A stretch of 40,544 nt of DNA from Syntrophomonadaceae bacterium. Lineage in GTDB: Bacteria; Bacillota; Dethiobacteria; DTU022. The stretch covers positions 1 through 40,544 of the forward strand of contig SKOR01000001.1 of NCBI GenBank assembly GCA_007119965.1. Direction: 5' to 3'. How positions within the stretch are numbered: the first letter of the stretch is position 1; each line of letters opens with the position of its first letter. A model generated the notes under the pieces. It was not told where the DNA came from, did not search any database, and saw only the letters and a list, made by a program, of their open reading frames with translations. Below, in pieces: positions 25,059-32,509 of the stretch. The position numbers were made by a program, and so were the translations under genes.

Positions 25059-25910
25059 TTAACTGTCAAACTCGCTGAAGAGTTTTTCGAATGCTTCCAG
25101 CGGTTCGGAAATATGGTATACATGCTCATCCGTCGGGAATAATCCGTTTTTCACATCACTGATATATGCCTTGAAAGCTTCAACCGTAACCCCGGCAACA
25201 TCGGCATACTGCTTGACAAATTTCGGTGTAAATATTTTAAATTGGCCCAGCATATCACCGCTGATTAAAAGCTGCCCGTCACATGGACCGGCACCGATCG
25301 AGTAGACCGGGATATGCAGTTTCCGGGCGATAAAAGCAGTTACTTCCGGCGGCACTGCTTCAATTAGCAACGAAAAAGCCCCTGCTTCCTGGACGGCAAG
25401 AGCGTCCCTGATTACCTCACGGGCATTATTAACATCCCGCCCCTGGGCCTTGAAACCGCCCAGCTGACCGGAACTCTGGGGAGTAAGGCCGATGTGGCCC
25501 ATAACCAGTATGCCGGCATCGGTGATCGCCCTGATCCTGCCGGCCACCCTTTGCCCTCCCTCCAGCTTTATGCAGTCAACAGCTGCTTCCTTAATAAAGC
25601 GGACTGCGTTCTGCACCGCCTCCTGGTCAGTGGTTTGGTACGAACCGAAAGGCATGTCGCCGATCACCCAGGTCTCGGGAGCACCACGGCGGACTGACTG
25701 GCAGTGGGCAATACAATCAGCCATCGTTACCGGGATGGTACTGTCGTAACCCATAACCAGCATCCCCAGGGAATCGCCGACCAGCAGCATATCCATGCCC
25801 GCCTGTTCGCCGAACAGCGCCGTCGGGTAATCGTAGGCAGTAATCCATGCGACCTGTTCACCCTTTTTTTTCATCGTAATGAAATCTATAACACTTTTTT
25901 TCTTAACCAT
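25059..25910 (-). CDS. panB: 3-methyl-2-oxobutanoate hydroxymethyltransferase (PanB)
   Basis: This 283-residue protein matches PanB throughout. It has MLLVGDSLGMLVMGYDSTIPVTM, carrying the metal-binding Asp, WVIGDMPFGSYQ with the second Asp, VDCIKLEGG with the metal Glu, and IEAVPPEV with the catalytic Glu. PanB adds a hydroxymethyl group from methylene-tetrahydrofolate to ketoisovalerate for pantothenate synthesis. panC and panD are absent, and it is joined to betaine-type transport genes instead. The start at 25910 (AGGTGG upstream) removes an implausible 52-codon extension. A decayed copy of its 5' end lies 300 bp upstream. Confidence 0.9.
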   Translation of the reverse strand: MVKKKSVIDFITMKKKGEQVAWITAYDYPTALFGEQAGMDMLLVGDSLGMLVMGYDSTIPVTMADCIAHCQSVRRGAPETWVIGDMPFGSYQTTDQEAVQNAVRFIKEAAVDCIKLEGGQRVAGRIRAITDAGILVMGHIGLTPQSSGQLGGFKAQGRDVNNAREVIRDALAVQEAGAFSLLIEAVPPEVTAFIARKLHIPVYSIGAGPCDGQLLISGDMLGQFKIFTPKFVKQYADVAGVTVEAFKAYISDVKNGLFPTDEHVYHISEPLEAFEKLFSEFDS

Positions 25911-26085
25911 AATCCACCTGCGTTCTTTAATAATTTGGATCTGCTCAGCTAAACCCCGGTTTTCCGGCAGCTGCAAACAAAGACCCGGGTCCCCTTGAAG
26001 GCGTAAGCAGATGCTTTCACTTATAATCCCGAAAGCACAGTAGAATACTTTTTTTAAGAATTTCAAATCATGGGGAAAACCTTCG

Positions 26086-26101
26086 GCACCTGTGAAGGTG
26101 C
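26086..26101. repeat. Perfect hairpin near the panB transcription start
   Basis: GCACCT and AGGTGC flank a 4-nt loop. It falls at the expected 5' end of the panB transcript, so it could stabilise the RNA or act as an operator. There is no T tail, so it is not a terminator. Confidence 0.4.
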
Positions 26102-26109
26102 TCGGTTAA

Positions 26110-26137
26110 ATTATACCAACAATCAAAAATTTTACAA
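26110..26137 (-). promoter_or_regulatory. Sigma-A promoter of panB-opuC
   Basis: On the - strand TTGTAA, 16 bp and TATAAT lie about 200 bp upstream of panB. It gives the panB-transporter genes their own promoter, separate from the sigma-54 promoter of the two upstream genes. Confidence 0.55.
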
Positions 26138-26214
26138 CAAACAAAATGTAAGTAATTATTATTAAAGATTGGATATTTTGTAAGGCAGGCTGCAATCTCC
26201 CCCTCCCGACAAGC

Positions 26215-26325
26215 GGAGCCGCCGGGTAATCACAGGCAATAATCCAGGCGGCCTGCTTATCATTTTTTTATCGTCATGAAGCCAGCAGCACTTTTTCCTT
26301 GGCTATAATCCACCTGTGTTCTTTG
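26215..26325 (-). pseudogene. Decayed 5' remnant of a second panB
   Basis: About 110 bp align, with a few small gaps, to the ribosome site and first 30-odd codons of the intact panB (25817-25928). Shared blocks include the leader AATCCACCTG.GTTCTTT and the codons for AWI.A.DYP. The start codon is ATA instead of ATG, there are frameshifts and several stops, and the rest of the gene is missing. It lies directly after the mttB-family stop, so an earlier operon may have run opine dehydrogenase-mttB-panB. The remaining intergenic DNA (25911-26214) holds the panB promoter and hairpin. Confidence 0.75.
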
Positions 26326-26334
26326 CTGGTTTTA

Positions 26335-27807
26335 TTAAGCCGCTGATCCGGATTCAACCAGGACAATTATTTTCTGCATTTCGGCCTCAACAATTTCGTC
26401 AAGCGGCTCAGGCCGGTGCTCTGCTAAAAGCTGCCTGGCCTTATCAGTTAGCCGCTGATCGTAGGTAATTTTACCTTTTGCTTCCCAGGCAGTATACTGC
26501 TCACGGTTGAACAGCTTCGGAAGCCAGAAAGCCGATTTGAAATTGCGGAAAGTGTGGTCTTCCTGCAGGAAGTGTCCCCCGGGGCCTACCGCATCAATCA
26601 CATCAAGGGCCAGGGTTTCATCATCAACCCTGATTCCGGCAACTATCTTGCGCACATAGCTGATTATCTCATCACCCATAACCAGCCCCTGCAGGGAACC
26701 CGCCATTCCCGATTCCAGGTAACCAACATCATGAACCAGGTTCGCCCCGCTTAGGGCAGCACTGTAAATCGTCAGGGCATATTCAATAGCTGACTGCATG
26801 TCAAGCGCTTTTGAATCGCTGCACCCGGCTGTGCTGAACATGGGAAGGCCAAGGTAGTGGATCAGGTCTGTCAGTCCGGCATGCATCAGGCAGAAGTCCG
26901 GAGAAGAACCATAACAGTGGATCATGGTATGCATATCCATGTTGGTGACCACCCCTCCGCTAATAAAGGGAGCCCCCTCTTTCTTCAACTGGTGCACGAC
27001 GAGGCCGGCCAGGCTGTCGGCGGCAGCCATCACGATAACTCCGGCCAGTGAGGCTGGGGCAGTTGCATTGCCCTGCACACCGGGGGTATAAATTATAGGC
27101 AGACCTTTATCTGCCATGAACAGTAATTTATCCATGCCTTCCCCGGGATGCTTGAGGGGCGTGGCCGGTTCGGTATAGAGCACGAATGATGGGTTATCCC
27201 TTAGATTTTCCGCTCCTCCGGCGGCAACTTCACACATCGCGACCATCGAAGCCAGGTTCTGGACGTTAAAAGTCCATGATATAATTGGCTTGGTGGTGTT
27301 CTGAAGCATGGCATGAACTTCATGGACATCTGCCAGCACCGGCTCCACATCCGAGATGGTCGCTAAAGACATACAAAAATCCATACCGGGCAGTCCGTCG
27401 ACCAGGGTAGCGACGTTGCAGACATCCTGCCTGGTCACTTTGCGCCGTTCGCCCGAATCCAGATCAATGAAATTTGGGGTGGTCGGCCCCGGGCCGAAAT
27501 AGGTGTTGTTCCCTTCCAGGAGAAGCCTTCTTCTGCCGTTCCGGTCGGCCAGGGAGATTCTCGATGGCGCTGAACGGACCGCCTTATCTACCAGGCGCGC
27601 CGGAATCCAGACCCGTTCCCCTTCCACCCGGCAGCCTGCAGCTCGAAGCAGGTCCAGGGCTTCCAGGTTAAAAACCTTAGTCCCGGTGCCCTCTAATACA
27701 TCCAGCACAGCGCTGTATATTCTTTTGCATTGACTTTCCGACAGGACTGAAAACTGGACTGATCGGTTATCGACCTGGTTACTGGCAATGCATTTGTCCC
27801 AATTCAT
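26335..27807 (-). CDS. Non-pyrrolysine MttB-family (trimethylamine methyltransferase superfamily) protein
   Basis: This 490-residue protein belongs to the MttB/COG5598 superfamily. It has FGPGPTTPNFIDLDSGERR, TTKPIISWTFNV and FSTAGCSDSKALDMQSAIE, where the last stretch aligns with the region following the pyrrolysine of true trimethylamine methyltransferases. There is no in-frame amber codon, so it is of the pyrrolysine-free type whose studied members (MtgB, MtpB, MtcB) demethylate glycine betaine, proline betaine or carnitine to a corrinoid protein. No corrinoid protein gene is in the window. GAGGAGG precedes the ATG. It follows the opine-dehydrogenase gene by 56 bp, and the pair shares the sigma-54 promoter. 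Confidence 0.9.
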   Translation of the reverse strand: MNWDKCIASNQVDNRSVQFSVLSESQCKRIYSAVLDVLEGTGTKVFNLEALDLLRAAGCRVEGERVWIPARLVDKAVRSAPSRISLADRNGRRRLLLEGNNTYFGPGPTTPNFIDLDSGERRKVTRQDVCNVATLVDGLPGMDFCMSLATISDVEPVLADVHEVHAMLQNTTKPIISWTFNVQNLASMVAMCEVAAGGAENLRDNPSFVLYTEPATPLKHPGEGMDKLLFMADKGLPIIYTPGVQGNATAPASLAGVIVMAAADSLAGLVVHQLKKEGAPFISGGVVTNMDMHTMIHCYGSSPDFCLMHAGLTDLIHYLGLPMFSTAGCSDSKALDMQSAIEYALTIYSAALSGANLVHDVGYLESGMAGSLQGLVMGDEIISYVRKIVAGIRVDDETLALDVIDAVGPGGHFLQEDHTFRNFKSAFWLPKLFNREQYTAWEAKGKITYDQRLTDKARQLLAEHRPEPLDEIVEAEMQKIIVLVESGSAA

Positions 27808-27863
27808 GAAACAACCTCCTCACAACCCTGAAATGTATTCCTTAAACTAAACAGACCAACCTG

Positions 27864-29075
27864 TTAAGCCCCGTCACGGAGATACCGGTTCAGCATATCC
27901 CGATCCATGCCGCCAATACCCAGGTACTCGAGCGTATAGCCGCTGCTGTAATAATCTTTATCCATCATAGCGTTCGCCAGGTTAATCATTGAATCGATGA
28001 CCGGTGTTTTGACGCCGAAAACTTCGCCAAGCTGGTGGTAAACATGACAGCCTACGGGGATATCTTCAGTAATGTAACGGTTGTTGATATCGTGCGGCCC
28101 CGTGCCGTACTGGATGTAATCCTGCTCTTCAAAGGGGATTACATAATCCGGGCCCATGTATTCAGCGCCAAGGATGCTTTCCCGGTGAAAAAACTGCTTT
28201 TTTTCAAACTGCTGGATGCCGACTGCAAGCGCCTCGGCCAGTTTGCACTGTTCCAGGTAGAACGAGTATTGGACCCTGGCAATTGAGGGGCAGTAGGCAT
28301 GAGAATAAATCGAATAATCGTACTTGTCATTGCCATAAATTACTCCCCAGTTTTCCATTACCCCGACTCCGAGGATTGTACCCGGGCAGTGCAGGACAGG
28401 GTTCACGTTGCTGAAACCGATATCCAGGGCGGTATCACCGGGATCCAGGCCGCCACAGCTGGTAATCGCATCCATCGAACCAAGGTATTTGGCGCTTTCC
28501 AAAAACTGTTCCTGGTCTGCCATCGGCATGGCAGCGCCGCGCAGGGTAATCGCCCGGTAATATACCCGGATGCGGGGCAGGACCACACCGCCCTTGATAT
28601 CAACCCGGCAGCCGTATGGCGCGCTTGACCAACCGCCGACAATAATTTTTTTATCACAGCCCGCTTCGCGCATCATTTTGCGCAGCAGCAGTGAGCCGAA
28701 ATTGTCGGGGTAAATGTGAACAACCATCCCGTCTTCCAAACACGGTATCAGTTTCTCAAAAAACACCTGGTGCCCGAATGCGGGCGTAGCAACCACAACG
28801 AGGCCGGCCCCTTTGACTGCTTCGGCTACATCTTCAGTAACCATTTCCATCGCAGCAGTCCCGCTTCGCTCAAACCCGTACAGGTTCAGTTGATCGCCGT
28901 AAAAGACAATGCCGCTTTCCCTCACCCCGAAAAGGCTCTTTTGTGAAAACGGGGGTAAATCGCATAAACGGACCCTGGCCCCCGCCAGGGCACAGTCTGC
29001 TGCCTGGGCTTTGCCAACCGCACCGGCGCCTAATACCGCAACCGGTTTTTCCTTAAGATAAAGCATGTCTGCCAC
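27864..29075 (-). CDS. Opine/octopine dehydrogenase family protein
   Basis: This protein of about 403 residues has an N-terminal Rossmann motif VAVLGAGAVGKAQAADCALAG and the C-terminal helical domain of NAD/NADP octopine/nopaline dehydrogenases. That domain shows NPVLHCPGTILG with the catalytic-type His, NNRYITEDIPVGC and GEVFGVKTPVIDSMINLA. The family joins or splits amino acids and 2-oxo acids with NAD(P)H. Here it may oxidise an N-substituted amino acid derived from the transported amine. I start at the GTG at 29075, eight bases behind GGGAGGGG, because the ATG at 29099 lies upstream of that site. Other members of the 6-phosphogluconate-dehydrogenase-like superfamily, including ketopantoate reductase, are distant alternatives. 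Confidence 0.82.
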   Translation of the reverse strand: MADMLYLKEKPVAVLGAGAVGKAQAADCALAGARVRLCDLPPFSQKSLFGVRESGIVFYGDQLNLYGFERSGTAAMEMVTEDVAEAVKGAGLVVVATPAFGHQVFFEKLIPCLEDGMVVHIYPDNFGSLLLRKMMREAGCDKKIIVGGWSSAPYGCRVDIKGGVVLPRIRVYYRAITLRGAAMPMADQEQFLESAKYLGSMDAITSCGGLDPGDTALDIGFSNVNPVLHCPGTILGVGVMENWGVIYGNDKYDYSIYSHAYCPSIARVQYSFYLEQCKLAEALAVGIQQFEKKQFFHRESILGAEYMGPDYVIPFEEQDYIQYGTGPHDINNRYITEDIPVGCHVYHQLGEVFGVKTPVIDSMINLANAMMDKDYYSSGYTLEYLGIGGMDRDMLNRYLRDGA

Positions 29076-29113
29076 TTTTTTAACCCCTCCCTGGATCATA
29101 CTAACATTTTATA

Positions 29114-29130
29114 TTGCAAGAATAATGCCA
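29114..29130 (-). promoter_or_regulatory. Sigma-54 (-24/-12) promoter
   Basis: On the - strand TGGCATTATTCTTGCAA matches TGGCAC-N5-TTGCA at nearly all key positions, with the required GG and GC dinucleotides 10 bp apart. It ends about 40 bp before the GTG of the opine-dehydrogenase gene. The divergent neighbour encodes a sigma-54 activator. A 7-bp inverted repeat (ACATTTT/AAAATGT) brackets it. Confidence 0.88.
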
Positions 29131-29220
29131 ACAAAATGTCTCGTAAGCCATCAAAAAAGTTCATAAATGGCCGAAAACAGGGCTTATAACAGGGGTTCAT
29201 CTGCCCGGGAAGCGAATAAA

Positions 29221-29237
29221 TGCAACTAATCGTTGCA
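29221..29237. promoter_or_regulatory. Palindromic upstream activator site
   Basis: TGCAAC-TAATC-GTTGCA is a perfect 6-bp inverted repeat about 90 bp upstream of the sigma-54 promoter and 105 bp before the regulator gene. Position and symmetry suit a dimeric Fis-type activator site. Confidence 0.65.
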
Positions 29238-29305
29238 CGCAAACATAACTTGCGCCGGGCAAAGCAGGCAGGATTTTCCGCATATTAAGGGAATATAACC
29301 CCATA

Positions 29306-29321
29306 TGCAAGAATTAATTGC
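29306..29321. promoter_or_regulatory. Possible second activator half-site pair
   Basis: TGCAA-N7-TTGC resembles the palindrome 85 bp away but with longer spacing and one weaker arm. It lies 20 bp before the regulator start codon, where binding could repress the regulator gene. Confidence 0.3.
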
Positions 29322-29342
29322 TCATAAAGCGAGGGACCCGCG

Positions 29343-30755
29343 ATGATTAAAACCGATCACCTGGATCATATAACAGAATTATTGAATAGCGCCTTAAATG
29401 TTATAGAAGACGGGATACATATTATCGATGAGCGGGGGATAACAGTCTTTTATTCCAGGTCTTCCGAAAGGATTGAGTGCAATAAAGCTGATAATGTTTT
29501 GGGCAAGCATATTACAGAAACCTACCAGCTTAACGACGAGAGCAGCATCCTTTTAAAAGTCCTTAAATTGGAAAAACCAATCGAAAACCACCAGACCACC
29601 TACCTGACTAAAAACGGCCGCGAAGTCAGCATCCTGACCAATACTTACCCCGCATTTGCGGACGGCAGAATCATCGGCGCCGTTTCTGTGAACAGGGACA
29701 TAACCGGCAACAAGCAGCTGATCGATAAGGTTATTCAACTGCAAAAACAACTCAACTCCAGCCAAACCAAAAATGTAACCCAGTACACTTTCAGGGATAT
29801 AATAGGAGAGAGCGCCGCGATCCAAAATACAATCCAGTTTGCGCAGAGGATAGCATTAAACATGTCGCCGCTGCTGATTTACGGGGAAACTGGTACCGGC
29901 AAAGAACTCTTTGCTCAGAGTATACACAACTACAGCTTCCGATCGGACGGCCCCTTTGTGGCAGTTAACTGCGCCGCAATCCCGGCAACCCTGCTGGAAA
30001 GCATCCTTTTTGGAACAAAAAAAGGAGCTTTTACAGGCGCAGAAGATAAACCCGGCCTGTTTGAAGAAGCTGACCAGGGAACCTTGTTCCTCGATGAAAT
30101 CAGCTCGATGGATATTACTCTGCAGAGTAAACTGCTGCGCGTGCTTGAATCAAAAACGGTCCGCCGACTCGGCGGAAAAACGGATATCAAGGTAAACCCG
30201 CGGATTATCAGCGCAATTAACACCGATCCCCAGGAAGCGATTATAAAACAAAGCCTGCGCCAGGACCTCTACTACCGCCTGGCCGTGGTAACCCTGACTA
30301 TTCCATCCTTACGTGAGCGCATGTCGGACATACCTCTTCTGGCCCATTTTTTTATTTCCAACATTAATAAAATAATGAATAAAGGGGTCAGTGAAATTTC
30401 TCAGGAGGTCCACGATATAATGCAGCGGCACAAATGGCCCGGTAATATAAGGGAACTGCAGCATGCCGTTGAACACGCCATGAACTATGCGGAAGAAAAT
30501 GCTGGAATACTGGAACTGAGGCACCTGCCACCTCACCTGCTGCACAAGTATCATCACAGCAGGCCGATCACCAGCGACCAATACGGCAAGAGCTGCGGAA
30601 CCGGCAGCCTGAAAGAGAGCCTGAAACAGTTCGAATCAGAAGCGATCAGGGCGGCGCTGGACAATTGCGATCAGAACATCACCAAAGCGGCAGCTGCCCT
30701 GGGCATGTCGAGGCAAAATCTGCAGCAGCGCATCAGGCGCCTGGGCCTCTTTTGA
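29343..30755 (+). CDS. PAS-domain sigma-54-dependent transcriptional activator
   Basis: This 470-residue activator resembles RocR. An N-terminal PAS domain (about 10-125, IIDERGITVFYSRSSERIE) should sense a small ligand. The AAA+ domain has Walker A GETGTGKE (about 181), the sigma-54 contact loop GAFTGA (about 228) and Walker B GTLFLDEI, plus an arginine-finger region near LRQDLYYRL. The C-terminal Fis-type helix-turn-helix is ITKAAAALGMSRQNLQQRIRR. All parts needed for open-complex formation are present. It is divergent from the opine-dehydrogenase gene, with promoter and palindrome between them, so it very likely controls that operon. GAGGGA precedes the ATG. Confidence 0.93.
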   Translation: MIKTDHLDHITELLNSALNVIEDGIHIIDERGITVFYSRSSERIECNKADNVLGKHITETYQLNDESSILLKVLKLEKPIENHQTTYLTKNGREVSILTNTYPAFADGRIIGAVSVNRDITGNKQLIDKVIQLQKQLNSSQTKNVTQYTFRDIIGESAAIQNTIQFAQRIALNMSPLLIYGETGTGKELFAQSIHNYSFRSDGPFVAVNCAAIPATLLESILFGTKKGAFTGAEDKPGLFEEADQGTLFLDEISSMDITLQSKLLRVLESKTVRRLGGKTDIKVNPRIISAINTDPQEAIIKQSLRQDLYYRLAVVTLTIPSLRERMSDIPLLAHFFISNINKIMNKGVSEISQEVHDIMQRHKWPGNIRELQHAVEHAMNYAEENAGILELRHLPPHLLHKYHHSRPITSDQYGKSCGTGSLKESLKQFESEAIRAALDNCDQNITKAAAALGMSRQNLQQRIRRLGLF

Positions 30756-30764
30756 TCCAAAAAA

Positions 30765-30781
30765 GCCCGGCCTTTGCGGGC
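30765..30781 (-). terminator. Hairpin at the end of the regulator gene
   Basis: GCCCG and CGGGC with a 7-nt loop. On the - strand it is followed by TTTTTT, so it would stop antisense transcripts entering the regulator. On the + strand it has no T tail. Confidence 0.45.
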
Positions 30782-30982
30782 GCCCCTCGCTTACCGGCTA
30801 AATCTTGCTGCCCTGCCGTTCCAGCCGGTTTTTTCAGCGAAAGGCTGGGAACAGGCTTAGAAACAAAATATTTGTTCCGGAAAAATCTTTATTAAAGGAT
30901 TTTGCCGTGATATCCATAAATTATTTACAGCAGCTATTAACACCGCCGGTCTGGCATTGGCGGCATGCAGGTGTTTACCCGG

Positions 30983-32254
30983 ATGAAAGATATATCTAAA
31001 AAAGCAGCGGACCGGAAGCGGCTGATCGCCCTGGCAATAATTTCCACAGCTTACATAGCTGTATTTGTTAACATACAGGGTTTTAAGGCCATGCTGCCCC
31101 TGGTTCAGGACGAATTTCTAATCAGCAGGGCCCAGGTGGGCCTCTACTCCAGTTTTTACTTTTTGAGCACTGTTATAATAGCAGTTTTCAGCGGGCGCAT
31201 TGCCGATCACCTGGGGACAAAACGGGGGCTGGTTTTAGGTGTCGGCATCGTCGCCATCATGATATTCCTTCACTCTGTTTCGCCCTATTACGGGCTGATC
31301 CTGATCCTGGCCTTCATTACCGGAATCGCTTTCAGTTTAATTACCCCTTCAGTTAACAAGGGCGTCATTGAAATTTCCGAACCGTCGAAGAGAAGCTTAT
31401 CAATGGGAATTGTCCACGGCGGAGGCGGCCTGGGAGGTTTCCTGGGCGCGGTTATGCTCCCTTATTTCGGGGAGATGTTCGGCTGGAGGACGGCCCTTTT
31501 GTTTGGCAGCATATTTGCGATCATGGCTGCTTTATTCATTCTCAGGTTCTACCAGCAGACAGCAGCTGTGGAAGATGAAACCGGCAGCAGTGCCGGGGCC
31601 CGATCAACCACATTAAAAGAAGACCTGGCCTACCTCCTGCAAAACCGTTACCTGGTCAGCGTATTCTCGATGGGTGCAGTTTTCGGCATGGGCATTTCTT
31701 CTGTCACCGGGCACTTCCCCCTTTACCTGGCCCGCGACCTGGGCACCACCGCTGCTTTTGCCGGGCTCGGCCTCGGTGTTTTTCATGTTGGGGGCATTCT
31801 CGGCCAGCCGTTTTGGGGGCTGGTCAATGAAAGAGTATTCCATGGCGACAGAAGGAAGGGGCTTGCCCTGCTCGGCCTGCTCATCGCCGGGCTGCTCTTA
31901 TTCTTTGGCCTGGCAGTCAGCAGGTATAATTTTTCATCCTATACTATCCTTTTCTTTTCCTTCCTGCTGGGATTCTGTACCATGGGGATCATTGCAATCT
32001 ACTTCACCGCTGTAAGCGAGCTGGTGTCTAAAAAATACGTTGGCGTGGTTACCGGCCTGGCTCTCATTTTTCCCCGAACCAGCACCGTGGTTACCCCGCC
32101 ACTTTTCGGCCTTATTGCTGATATAAGCGGGACCTATGCGCTCAGCTGGGTCATCCTGGGAGCCACTGTACTGGTAATGACTCTTGGTTTCATTTATTAC
32201 AGCGGAAGATACTCCGGTTCCCCATCAGCAAACGATCCGACAGCCGGGGGTTGA
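30983..32254 (+). CDS. Major facilitator superfamily transporter
   Basis: This membrane protein of about 423 residues has roughly twelve hydrophobic segments. The loop after helix 2 reads SGRIADHLGTKRGLVLG, the MFS motif A (G-x3-D-x2-G-x-R/K). A central basic/acidic loop separates the two halves near residue 200. The start at 30983 is favoured by GCAGGTG upstream; an ATG at 30965 in frame has no site. Upstream, 30862-30876 is a perfect small palindrome (AACAAA-ATA-TTTGTT) that may be an operator. The substrate is unknown; proximity suggests an organic acid or amine of the neighbouring pathway, but no shared promoter is visible. Confidence 0.85.
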   Translation: MKDISKKAADRKRLIALAIISTAYIAVFVNIQGFKAMLPLVQDEFLISRAQVGLYSSFYFLSTVIIAVFSGRIADHLGTKRGLVLGVGIVAIMIFLHSVSPYYGLILILAFITGIAFSLITPSVNKGVIEISEPSKRSLSMGIVHGGGGLGGFLGAVMLPYFGEMFGWRTALLFGSIFAIMAALFILRFYQQTAAVEDETGSSAGARSTTLKEDLAYLLQNRYLVSVFSMGAVFGMGISSVTGHFPLYLARDLGTTAAFAGLGLGVFHVGGILGQPFWGLVNERVFHGDRRKGLALLGLLIAGLLLFFGLAVSRYNFSSYTILFFSFLLGFCTMGIIAIYFTAVSELVSKKYVGVVTGLALIFPRTSTVVTPPLFGLIADISGTYALSWVILGATVLVMTLGFIYYSGRYSGSPSANDPTAGG

Positions 32255-32509
32255 TAACTAGGCTGCCGGCAGTCCTGCCCTTATAGGCTCAGCCCGGGCA
32301 GCAGAAAACAGTGACTTCACCGAACAATGCTGCTGCTCCTCCAAGCGGTAAGGAAATGCTTCGCTCACAGCTAACCGACAATCTGAATCCCCCTGGAGGC
32401 CTGGGCAGATCATTCTCTTTATATATTTACTTGATTGCCCATCTGTGGTATATAACGGTTAAGATCATCCATTTTAAACAAATTATACTGGGTATGAAGG
32501 TGAGCAAAC

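Noticed and set aside
25911-26066. 52-codon N-terminal extension of PanB
   Set aside because: The PanB family starts near MVKKKSVIDF; the extension has no ribosome site and overlaps the leader.
26335-27807. Pyrrolysine-containing trimethylamine methyltransferase
   Set aside because: The frame has no in-frame TAG, so it is a pyrrolysine-free homologue.
30950-30972. TGGCA...TGCA stretch before the MFS gene as a sigma-54 promoter
   Set aside because: The spacing between GG and GC is two bases too long.
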